Assembly (NCBI RefSeq): GCF_028464145.1
Contig: NZ_JAQPCG010000006.1
Coordinates: 1 to 64,000, forward strand
Direction of reading: 5' to 3'
Source: Maribacter sp. PR1
Lineage (GTDB): Bacteria; Bacteroidota; Bacteroidia; Flavobacteriales; Flavobacteriaceae
DNA length: 64,000 nt
Each line of letters opens with the position of its first letter. The stretch's first letter is position 1. The translations under genes and the position numbers were made by a program. Below, piece by piece: positions 27,109 to 34,864 of the stretch. The notes beneath the pieces are model-generated. The model was not told the origin of the DNA and made no database searches. It saw nothing but the letters and a program-made list of their open reading frames with translations.

Positions 27109-29373
27109 ATGGAACCCAACCCCAAAAATATTGCTGGAATACTCAATCGTTACTATGATTTATCGAATCCCTCCATTTGTAAAATGGAAGGATATGAAAG
27201 TAAGAATTACAAGATTGAAAGTGGCAATGATTGCTTTGTTCTAAAAATATACAATTTAAATGAGCCTAATAAGGCCCTACTAAATGGGGAGAACAAAGTT
27301 TTGGAGTGCCTAAAATCTCTGAAACCCTATACTTTTCCTCTCCCAATTAAAACTATCAATGGCCAGCCATGGGTTGAAGATCAAGGCCATATTTACAGAT
27401 TGCTATCCTTTTTAGAAGGAAAGTTTTTAGCAGAAGTTGATTGCGCTAAAGATTTAGGTTACAAATTGGGTCTTTTTTTGGCCCAAATGGATTTGGTTAC
27501 TCTACCAATTTACGATACAGCAATTATTAGTAAGCAAACGAATTGGGACCTCCAGTGGTTACACAAAAATGAAATCTACACAAACCGAATCCAAAACACC
27601 CAAGATCGTAGCTTGGTGAATTATTTTTTAATGCAGTTTAAAGAGCAGGTTATTCCAGTACAAGACCTGCTAAGAAAAGGTGTTATTCACAATGATGGTA
27701 ATGATTGGAATATATTGACCCAGAATAATACCATTTCGGGAATCATAGATTTTGGAGATATGTGCCATTCTTGGCTAATAAATGAACTGGCAGTGGCCCT
27801 CACCTATTTTATTATGGAAAAGGAAAACCCGCTGGATTATGCCAAAGAAGTAATAAAAGCATATAATTCCATACTGCCTTTAGAAGAGTTAGAGTTAGAT
27901 GTACTCTATTACCTTATTGCTGGAAGACTGTGTACAAGCGTATGTAATTCTGCTTTCGCTAAACAACAAAATCCCGATTCCTCATATATCACAGTTAGCG
28001 AAAAACCCGCGTGGGATTTACTTTACAAATGGCTAACTATCAATCCAGTGAAAGCCAAGTATGCCTTTAGGAGCGCGGCCGGATTTGAACCTGGCAATAA
28101 AAAGGTATTGAATCAACAACTTGAATTACGTCGAAAATTCATCAGTAGTTCCTTAAGCCTAAGTTATGAAGAACCCATCTACATGAAGCAATCGGCATTC
28201 CAATATATGTATGACCAAGCCGGGAATACTTTTTTGGATGCCTATAATAATATTATGCTGGTCGGGCATTGCCATCCAAAAGTCGTCAAAGCAGGACAAA
28301 TCAGCATGGCAAAATTAAATACGAATACCCGCTACCTATATGATGAATTGTTCACCTATAGCGAGCAATTACTTTCTAAATTTCCGCCTTCTTTAAACAA
28401 AGTATTTTATGTGAATTCCGGTAGTGCTGCAAGTGATTTGGCGCTTCGGTTAGCACAAACGCATACAAATAAGAGCAAGGTTATGGTCATGGAACATGGT
28501 TACCATGGAAACACGCGAATGGGAATCAACGTAAGCCATTATAAATACAATCATAAGGGCGGACCTGGAAAGAAAGAGTATGTGATACAAACTCCCATAC
28601 CAAAGATATTTGAATCGGGACACAACTCAGAGGAAGAGGCCTCCAAATATTTTATTGAAAAAACACTATCCGATATAAGTTTGAATCAAAATGAAATTGG
28701 CACTTTTATAGCGGAGCCTATTATAGGGTGTGGTGGACAGGTGCCATTACCAAAAAATTATTTAAAGAATATTTACCCCGCAATAAGAAAACAAGGAGGG
28801 GTTTGTATTAGTGACGAAGTACAAGTTGGGTTCGGTAGACTAGGAGATTTCTTTTGGGGGTATGAAATGTATGGAGTTATACCGGATATTGTAATTCTAG
28901 GTAAACCTATGGGCAATGGCCACCCTATTGGTGCTGTTATAACCACTAAGGAAATAGCCCAAAGTTTTGAGAACGGCCCTGAGTTTTTTAGTTCTTTTGG
29001 GGGTAACCCTGTGTCATGCGCAATTGGTAAAGCAGTTTTAGAAGTTATCGAGGAGGAAGAGTTATCTAAAAAAGCAAAGGAAACAGGAAATTATCTTAAA
29101 AACCAATTAAAAGAATTGGGGAGAAGATATCCAGAAATTTCAGATGTACGAGGCGAAGGGCTATTTCTTGGAGTGGAAATTCTAGACCATAAAAAAAGAC
29201 CCGATAGAAAGAAAGCACAGTATTTAAAAAACGGTTTAAGGCAAAGACACATCTTAATTGGTACGGATGGTCCACATGATAATGTACTTAAGATTAAACC
29301 TCCACTATATTTTAACAAGGAGAATTCCGATACATTAATAAGCAATTTGGAAATTCTTTTACGTGAAAAATAA
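27109..29373 (+). CDS. Fused APH-type kinase and class III PLP aminotransferase/phospho-lyase
   Basis: This 754-residue bifunctional protein has two parts. The N-terminal part (about 1-330) is an aminoglycoside-phosphotransferase-fold kinase with the catalytic loop H194-N-D196-x4-N201 and the metal-binding D214-F-G-D. The C-terminal part (about 350-754) is a class III PLP enzyme with GSAASDLALRLAQ, Asp569 (SDEVQVGFGRLG) and the PLP lysine Lys599 (LGKPMGNG). It resembles bacterial fusions of homologues of hydroxylysine kinase and ethanolamine-phosphate/phosphohydroxylysine phospho-lyase. A kinase that phosphorylates an amino alcohol and a lyase that eliminates the phosphate would form a two-step degradation. 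The actual substrate is unknown. Confidence 0.8.
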   Translation: MEPNPKNIAGILNRYYDLSNPSICKMEGYESKNYKIESGNDCFVLKIYNLNEPNKALLNGENKVLECLKSLKPYTFPLPIKTINGQPWVEDQGHIYRLLSFLEGKFLAEVDCAKDLGYKLGLFLAQMDLVTLPIYDTAIISKQTNWDLQWLHKNEIYTNRIQNTQDRSLVNYFLMQFKEQVIPVQDLLRKGVIHNDGNDWNILTQNNTISGIIDFGDMCHSWLINELAVALTYFIMEKENPLDYAKEVIKAYNSILPLEELELDVLYYLIAGRLCTSVCNSAFAKQQNPDSSYITVSEKPAWDLLYKWLTINPVKAKYAFRSAAGFEPGNKKVLNQQLELRRKFISSSLSLSYEEPIYMKQSAFQYMYDQAGNTFLDAYNNIMLVGHCHPKVVKAGQISMAKLNTNTRYLYDELFTYSEQLLSKFPPSLNKVFYVNSGSAASDLALRLAQTHTNKSKVMVMEHGYHGNTRMGINVSHYKYNHKGGPGKKEYVIQTPIPKIFESGHNSEEEASKYFIEKTLSDISLNQNEIGTFIAEPIIGCGGQVPLPKNYLKNIYPAIRKQGGVCISDEVQVGFGRLGDFFWGYEMYGVIPDIVILGKPMGNGHPIGAVITTKEIAQSFENGPEFFSSFGGNPVSCAIGKAVLEVIEEEELSKKAKETGNYLKNQLKELGRRYPEISDVRGEGLFLGVEILDHKKRPDRKKAQYLKNGLRQRHILIGTDGPHDNVLKIKPPLYFNKENSDTLISNLEILLREK

Positions 29374-29422
29374 AATCTCTACATTTATAGGAACTTAACA
29401 ATTAATAATAAAAATTCCCCTG

Positions 29423-29785
29423 ATGAAAGATATTGGACTTGCCTTTTTCAGAATTGCTACTTCTGCCATGATGTTGACTCATGGGTATGGTAAATTTCAA
29501 AGGTTGATTGCCGGAAATTTCGAATTTGGAGACCCCATTGGGATTGGTGCCGCACCTTCTTTATTTCTCGCCGTTATTGGAGAGTTTATTTGTCCTATCT
29601 TAATAATAGTTGGTTTTAAAACAAAATTTGCTGCTATTCCTACTGCTATTACTATGGCGGTGGCAGCTTTTATAGCCCATGCTACCGATCCATTTGGAGA
29701 TAAGGAAATTGCGCTACTGTACCTTGTAGCTTTCATAACAATCGCCCTAGTTGGTCCGGGAAAATTCAGTATTGACAAGAAATAA
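29423..29785 (+). CDS. DoxX family membrane protein
   Basis: This 120-residue protein has four predicted membrane helices, with the DoxX pattern LAFFRIATSAMMLTHGYGK at the start and PSLFLAVIGEFICPILIIVGF in the middle. DoxX proteins are inner-membrane proteins of mostly unknown role, some linked to quinone or redox chemistry. It follows the kinase-lyase gene by 49 bases and is convergent with holA (six bases apart). Confidence 0.85.
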   Translation: MKDIGLAFFRIATSAMMLTHGYGKFQRLIAGNFEFGDPIGIGAAPSLFLAVIGEFICPILIIVGFKTKFAAIPTAITMAVAAFIAHATDPFGDKEIALLYLVAFITIALVGPGKFSIDKK

Positions 29786-29791
29786 TTTAGG

Positions 29792-30793
29792 CTAAAGAAT
29801 CTTATATAGAAGTTCCTTTAGTAGGTCTTCATTATTTACACTGGAAGCGTTAACCCCCTTTCCCTTAAGGTCTAACTCTCTTAGATTGCCAATAATTTGG
29901 CTCACCCTTTTCATAGGAAAATTTTTGGCCGCGGTCTGGTACTCGCCTACGAAATACGGGTTAATTTTAAGAACACTGGCTACATGCTTTGGCGAATGGT
30001 CATTAAGACCATGATATTGAAGTAATTGGGTAAAGAAACTGTGAAGTAAAGAAATAGTAAGTACAAAAGGGTTATCCTTAGGGTTCTGGGAAAAATAGGT
30101 AACTATTTTAGTTGCCTTAAGGATATTTCGTTCTCCGATAGCTTTTTTCAACTCAAAATTATTATAATCCTTACTAATTCCTATATGTTGTTCTATATCT
30201 TCTGGGGTAATCTCCTTTTTTTCAGGTATGGCAAGTTTTAATTTTTCCAGCTCATTATTTATTCTCCCTAAATCCGTCCCCAAATATTCTACTAACATAA
30301 TTGCGGCCTTATGTGAAATAGTAAAACCACTTGAGACGAGGGTCTTTCTCAACCAATCGGAAACTTGATTTTCATATAATTTTTTACTTTCGAAAACAAC
30401 ACCGTTCTTTTTAATACTCTTGTATAACGCCTTTCTTTTATCCAATTTCTTGTACTTATAGCAAAAGACCAGTACCGTTGTTGGTTGAGGGTTCTCTGCA
30501 TATCCGTTCAAGTTTTCAATAGTTCTGGACAAATGTTGTGCTTCTTTAACGATTACGACCTGTTTTTCCGCCATCATTGGAAAACGTTTGGCATGGCTAA
30601 CGATTTCATCAATAGTTGCATCCTTGCCATAAAGCACCATTTGATTGAATCCCTTTTCTTCCTCGCTGAGCACCTTCTCGCCTATATAAGAAGCTATTTT
30701 GTCAATAAAGAAGGCCTCTTCCCCAAACAGAAAATAAATAGGCTTTATATTTCCCTTCTTTATTTCGTTAACAATTTCTAGTACTTCATCCAT
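29792..30793 (-). CDS. holA: DNA polymerase III, delta subunit
   Basis: This 333-residue clamp-loader subunit has the delta signature at the N-terminus (IYFLFGEEAFFIDKIASYIGE), a Rossmann-like part with VVIVKEAQHL, and a helical C-terminal collar domain (ISKDYNNFELKKAIGERN, ELDLKGKGVNA). It opens the sliding clamp during replication. It is divergently placed from the HsdR-N protein gene, with 26 bases between them. Confidence 0.92.
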   Translation of the reverse strand: MDEVLEIVNEIKKGNIKPIYFLFGEEAFFIDKIASYIGEKVLSEEEKGFNQMVLYGKDATIDEIVSHAKRFPMMAEKQVVIVKEAQHLSRTIENLNGYAENPQPTTVLVFCYKYKKLDKRKALYKSIKKNGVVFESKKLYENQVSDWLRKTLVSSGFTISHKAAIMLVEYLGTDLGRINNELEKLKLAIPEKKEITPEDIEQHIGISKDYNNFELKKAIGERNILKATKIVTYFSQNPKDNPFVLTISLLHSFFTQLLQYHGLNDHSPKHVASVLKINPYFVGEYQTAAKNFPMKRVSQIIGNLRELDLKGKGVNASSVNNEDLLKELLYKIL

Positions 30794-30819
30794 TCAGAAA
30801 AATTCATCAAATTTGTAAC

Positions 30820-31266
30820 ATGCAGGCCCTAAATTTTCCCAGGTATACCTTTAGGTTCAAAAATAGTCAAAATACGACGCTAATTTTTGACATAATTCGC
30901 AAAAAATTTATAGTCCTCACACCTGAAGAATGGGTTCGTCAACACGTGCTTAAATTCCTTACCACCGATAAAAATTATCCTACAAGTCTAATTAACGTAG
31001 AGAAACAGATTGTTCTCCATGGATTAAAGAAAAGATATGATGTAGTTGTATATAATCCGGATGGGAGCATTGAACTACTCGTTGAATGTAAAGCACCACA
31101 AATAAATATTTCACAAACTACATTTGACCAAATAGCCCGATACAATTTTAACCTTGATGCGACCTATTTAATGGTAACCAATGGCATACAACATTTCTAT
31201 TGCCAAATGCTTTACAGCGAGGAAAAATATAAGTTTTTAAGGGAGATTCCTGAATTTAGCCGTTAA
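30820..31266 (+). CDS. Orphan HsdR N-terminal-domain protein
   Basis: This 148-residue protein is a stand-alone version of the N-terminal nuclease domain of type I restriction R subunits (HSDR_N_2). The PD-(D/E)xK core is visible as KKRYDVVVYNPDGS followed by LLVECKAPQ, with the later QIARYNFNLDATYLMVTNG helix and strand. No HsdM, HsdS or helicase gene is nearby, so it is not a restriction system. It may be a housekeeping nuclease-like protein. Start at the first ATG (MQALNFPRYTFRF). Confidence 0.8.
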   Translation: MQALNFPRYTFRFKNSQNTTLIFDIIRKKFIVLTPEEWVRQHVLKFLTTDKNYPTSLINVEKQIVLHGLKKRYDVVVYNPDGSIELLVECKAPQINISQTTFDQIARYNFNLDATYLMVTNGIQHFYCQMLYSEEKYKFLREIPEFSR

Positions 31267-31278
31267 TTTGCATTCGTT

Positions 31279-32283
31279 TTGAAAATTGCCATTGTCATAC
31301 TCAATTGGAACGGGGAAGTCCTCTTAGAGCGCTACCTACCTTCGGTCATTAAATTTTCCGAAGGTCTTGCGGATATTTTTGTGGCCGATAATGCATCTAC
31401 AGATGGATCCGTCGATTTTCTAAAACTCCACTATCCAAATATCAACATCATTCAGAATTCTACCAATGGTGGGTTTGCAAGAGGTTACAATGAGGCTTTG
31501 GAATCTGTAACCGCCGATGTCTTTTGTTTGTTAAATTCGGATGTCGAGGTTACACAAGGATGGCTGAAACCCATCATAAACTTCTTTTTGGAACATTCCG
31601 AAGCTGCCATCGTACAACCCAAGATATTGGATTTGTTGAAAAAAGACCATTTTGAATATGCTGGTGCCGCTGGAGGTTTTATAGATCAATTGGGTTACCC
31701 TTTTTGTAGAGGTCGAATTTTTCAAAGTCTTGAAAGAGATCAGGGTCAATATGAAGACTCTATTGAGATATTTTGGGCCACGGGGGCTTGCATGTTTGTT
31801 CGATCAGAAGTATTTAGGGAGCTTAATGGATTCGATGCGGATTATTTTGCACATCAAGAGGAGGTCGATTTTTGCTGGAGAGCCAAGAATCAGGGCTATA
31901 AAGTTTATTATGTAGGGGCATCAAAAGTATTTCATCTCGGTGGTTCCACACTGAGCAACATGAACCCCAAAAAAACCTATCTCAATTTTAGAAACTCCCT
32001 TTTCTCCATCACAAAAAATCTTCCAAGGCGAAAAGCTTTTTTGATTATAATTGTTAGGTTACTTTTGGATGGAATAGCGGCATTGCGATTTATTCTGCAA
32101 TTTCGGTTTAGGCACTGTTGGGCCATTTTAAGGGCTCACCTAAGCTTTTACCGTCAATTTAGGAAAATGTATAGGAAACGGGAAAAAGCTAAATTTATAT
32201 TAAAGTACTATATTGTAAAATCCATAGTATGGTCTTACTTCGTAAATGGAGTAAAGAATTTTAACATTTTAGTAAAAGATTAA
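31279..32283 (+). CDS. Family 2 glycosyltransferase
   Basis: This 334-residue GT2 enzyme has the GT-A start IAIVILNWNG, then FVADNASTDGSVDFL and the DxD-like LNSDVEV. WATGACMFVRSEVF, HQEEVDFCWRAKNQGYKVYYV and HLGGSTL follow. The basic C-terminal segment (FRHCWAILRAHLSFYRQFRKMYRKREK) may lie on the membrane. It probably acts in surface polysaccharide or rhamnan-type synthesis. The start is TTG at 31279, since the conserved N-terminal strand begins immediately and no ATG precedes it. Confidence 0.87.
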   Translation: MKIAIVILNWNGEVLLERYLPSVIKFSEGLADIFVADNASTDGSVDFLKLHYPNINIIQNSTNGGFARGYNEALESVTADVFCLLNSDVEVTQGWLKPIINFFLEHSEAAIVQPKILDLLKKDHFEYAGAAGGFIDQLGYPFCRGRIFQSLERDQGQYEDSIEIFWATGACMFVRSEVFRELNGFDADYFAHQEEVDFCWRAKNQGYKVYYVGASKVFHLGGSTLSNMNPKKTYLNFRNSLFSITKNLPRRKAFLIIIVRLLLDGIAALRFILQFRFRHCWAILRAHLSFYRQFRKMYRKREKAKFILKYYIVKSIVWSYFVNGVKNFNILVKD

Positions 32284-32316
32284 CTAAGTACCCCTATAAA
32301 CGATTCTCAAAAACTA

Positions 32317-32324
32317 TAATTTTG
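32317..32324 (+). promoter_or_regulatory. Candidate -7 box of the OmpA-like gene (TAATTTTG)
   Basis: TAATTTTG matches TAnnTTTG exactly and lies 52 bases before the ATG at 32377. No clear TTG partner is seen upstream. Confidence 0.4.
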
Positions 32325-32376
32325 GTTCCGTTTAAATGAACAAGTAAATAACAAACATTAATATAGTTAAACAATT

Positions 32377-33237
32377 ATGAAAAAAATCATTTTAGGCTGT
32401 CTCGGAGTAACGCTTTTATTGTCTTCATGTGTTTCGCAGAAGAAATATGCTGATTTAGAGGCAAAACAGAAAGAGACCCAAGATTTATTAAACTCAGCAA
32501 CGGTTAAGTTGAATGACTGTTTGGAAGAAAAGGCAACTGCTGATTCTAGACTTTCAACACTTGAAGATCAAAATGCTTTTTTAAAGGCAAATAACCAAGA
32601 GTTGATCAATAATATGGGTAATCTGACGACTTTGACTACTAAAGGAGCGGAAAACTTAGAGAAGTCTTTAGAAAGTCTTCAAGAAAAAGATTTAACCATC
32701 CGTAAACTTAATGATGCTATCACTAGAAGAGACTCCGTAAACCTTTCTTTGGTTCAGAGCTTAAAAGGTGTATTGGGTAATTTGGATGATGAGGATATTG
32801 AAATTAGTGTTGAAAAAGGTGTTGTCTTCGTATCGATTTCCGACAAGTTATTGTTCAGCAGTGGTAGCTACAATGTTACCAGCAGAGCTAAAGAAGTGTT
32901 GGGTAAAGTTGCCAAAGTTGTGAACAACAAACCTGATTTTGAATTTATGGTAGAAGGCCACACGGATGACGTTCCATATAGAGGAAATGGTATATTATTA
33001 GATAACTGGGATTTAAGTGTTAAACGTGCGACTGCGGTAGTTCGAATTTTACAAAATGATTTCAACGTAGATCCTAAACGTATGACTGCAGCGGGTAGAT
33101 CGGAATATGTTCCTGTATCCCAAACAGAAAAATCTAAAAATAGAAGAACAAGAATTGTCGTACTTCCAAAAATCGATCAGTTTTATAGCATGATCGAAGA
33201 AGGAATGAAAGACCCTTCAATCAATGGAGGTAGATAA
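32377..33237 (+). CDS. OmpA-family peptidoglycan-binding lipoprotein
   Basis: This 286-residue protein has a lipoprotein signal (TLLLSSC, cysteine 18) and a long periplasmic coiled coil (about 24-125). A C-terminal OmpA domain (about 145-265) carries VEGHTDDVPY (Asp197/198) and the SVKRA arginine (Arg217), the residues that hold diaminopimelate in peptidoglycan. NRRTRIVV completes the fold. It anchors the outer membrane to the wall. A diverged paralogue lies at 40750. The gene has its own promoter-like box and terminator. Confidence 0.9.
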   Translation: MKKIILGCLGVTLLLSSCVSQKKYADLEAKQKETQDLLNSATVKLNDCLEEKATADSRLSTLEDQNAFLKANNQELINNMGNLTTLTTKGAENLEKSLESLQEKDLTIRKLNDAITRRDSVNLSLVQSLKGVLGNLDDEDIEISVEKGVVFVSISDKLLFSSGSYNVTSRAKEVLGKVAKVVNNKPDFEFMVEGHTDDVPYRGNGILLDNWDLSVKRATAVVRILQNDFNVDPKRMTAAGRSEYVPVSQTEKSKNRRTRIVVLPKIDQFYSMIEEGMKDPSINGGR

Positions 33238-33260
33238 TTTCTAGGTAAATCATAAAATTA

Positions 33261-33287
33261 AAAGCGGCTCTAGGGCCGCTTTTTTTA
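33261..33287 (+). terminator. Factor-independent terminator after the OmpA-like gene
   Basis: AAAGCGGC-TCTAGG-GCCGCTTT forms an eight-base stem followed by a T run. It lies between the convergent OmpA-like and Sua5-family genes and, with A's before the stem, could work in both directions. Confidence 0.8.
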
Positions 33288-33310
33288 TAGAATCAATATT
33301 TCTGTTCCAC

Positions 33311-33931
33311 CTAAATGATATCAACATCCCCTTTTCCTTCCCGAATCACCTGAGGAAAACCAGTGGATAAATCAATAATGGTCGAAGCCACATTTCCTCC
33401 ATACCCCCCATCGATAACAATATCTACCAAATTATCCCATTTTTCGTAAATCAGTTCAGGGTCAGTAGTATATTCCAATACATCATCGTCATCGCGAATT
33501 GAAGTGGAAACAATGGGATTACCCAAAGCCTCAACAAGCGTTCTGGCAATGTTATTATTGGGTACACGTATTCCAACTGTTTTTTTCTTCTTAAAATCTT
33601 TTGGCAGGTTATTGTTCCCAGGAAGGATAAAAGTATAAGGCCCTGGTAAGGCCCTTTTAAGAATTTTAAAGGTGGCGGTATCTATTTGTCTCGCATAATC
33701 TGACAGATTACTTAAATCTGCGCAAATAAACGACCAATTGGCCTTAGCCAATTTTATACCTTTAATTCTGGCAATTTTTTCCAGAGCTCTGGAATTGGTA
33801 ATATCGCATCCTAATCCATATACAGTATCCGTAGGATAAATTACTAGACCGCCCTTTCTAAGGACTTGAACCACTTTGTTTATTTCCCTAGGGTTCGGGT
33901 TTTCTTCATATATCCTAATGAGTTCTGCCAT
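33311..33931 (-). CDS. L-threonylcarbamoyladenylate synthase (Sua5/YciO/YrdC family)
   Basis: This 206-residue protein carries the family core: GGLVIYPTDTVYGLGCD, KLAKANWSFICADLSNLSDYA, PGPYTFILPG and TVGIRVPNN. True members make the threonylcarbamoyl-AMP used for t6A37 modification of ANN-decoding tRNAs. The length lacks the extra Sua5 C-terminal domain, so it is of the YrdC/YciO type. YciO-like paralogues may act differently. It is preceded by the GH16 gene by 9 bases. Confidence 0.82.
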   Translation of the reverse strand: MAELIRIYEENPNPREINKVVQVLRKGGLVIYPTDTVYGLGCDITNSRALEKIARIKGIKLAKANWSFICADLSNLSDYARQIDTATFKILKRALPGPYTFILPGNNNLPKDFKKKKTVGIRVPNNNIARTLVEALGNPIVSTSIRDDDDVLEYTTDPELIYEKWDNLVDIVIDGGYGGNVASTIIDLSTGFPQVIREGKGDVDII

Positions 33932-33940
33932 TTGCCTATG

Positions 33941-34819
33941 CTATTTTTGATAGACCCGAACATAATCAACCTCCATTATAGCTGGGAATATTGTGTCGTC
34001 AACTCCTTCTAATCCGCCCCAATTTCCACCCACTGCTATATTCATCAGAAAATAAAAAGGTTTGGAAAATGGCCAATTATCAGAATTGGAAATAGAGGGT
34101 CTCAAAAAGTTAAGTTTAATATTGTCTTCTGAATCGATATAAAATTTCATGTATTTATCCGTCCATAAAACGCCATAGGTATGAAACTCTTCCTCTATAG
34201 TTTCTAATGGTACCGGACCTGAAGTTATCTGGGTTCCCTTTACGTGGTTGTTTGCCTCACTGTGAACAGTAAAGTGAACTTCATTTGGACTAAAACTAAC
34301 ATATTCCATAATGTCAATTTCCCCACAGGCAGGCCACCCGACATTATTAATATCATTTCCCAACATCCACAACGCAGGCCATATCCCTTTACCCTTATCA
34401 TCTGGTATTTTAGCCCTAATTTCGATTTTACCAAATGTAAATTCCTTTATACTATTGAGTCTGGCAGAGGTATAGTTACTTCCTTCAACACTTTCTTTTT
34501 TTGCAATAATTTTTAAAGTTCCGCTACTGACCTCCACATTGCCATTGTCCAAATAATTTTGTAGTTCATTATTTCCCCAACCGTTATTACCCGTTTCAAA
34601 TTTCCAATTCTCTTCGGAAAGCGTCGTTCCATCAAACTCGTCACTCCACACGAGTTCGGCATCATCCCAATAATCTGAGGCAAAAACATCCTCTGTTACA
34701 GGAGGTATATTTTCATTCTGGACTACAACTTCTTGATCTTCCATATCCGCAGAACTCTGGCATGAGCCTACTAATAGGGAAAAGGAAAATAGTAAAATGG
34801 TGAATCTATATTTTAACAT
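33941..34819 (-). CDS. Glycoside hydrolase family 16 lipoprotein (beta-glucanase type)
   Basis: This 292-residue enzyme has a lipoprotein signal (LLVGSC, cysteine 20) and a GH16 jelly-roll. The catalytic motif is Glu167-Ile-Asp169-Ile-Met-Glu172 (GEIDIMEYV), with the extra methionine typical of laminarinase-like subfamilies. Supporting stretches are LVWSDEFDG, WGNNELQNY, GIWPALWMLG and MNIAVGGNWGG. It should cleave beta-1,3(4)-glucans such as laminarin at the outer membrane. It is not part of a SusCD locus. It is 9 bases upstream of the Sua5-family gene. Confidence 0.9.
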   Translation of the reverse strand: MLKYRFTILLFSFSLLVGSCQSSADMEDQEVVVQNENIPPVTEDVFASDYWDDAELVWSDEFDGTTLSEENWKFETGNNGWGNNELQNYLDNGNVEVSSGTLKIIAKKESVEGSNYTSARLNSIKEFTFGKIEIRAKIPDDKGKGIWPALWMLGNDINNVGWPACGEIDIMEYVSFSPNEVHFTVHSEANNHVKGTQITSGPVPLETIEEEFHTYGVLWTDKYMKFYIDSEDNIKLNFLRPSISNSDNWPFSKPFYFLMNIAVGGNWGGLEGVDDTIFPAIMEVDYVRVYQK

Positions 34820-34864
34820 ACCTTCATTTTTTGAATCAATATAATCAATAAATGGACATAAGCC

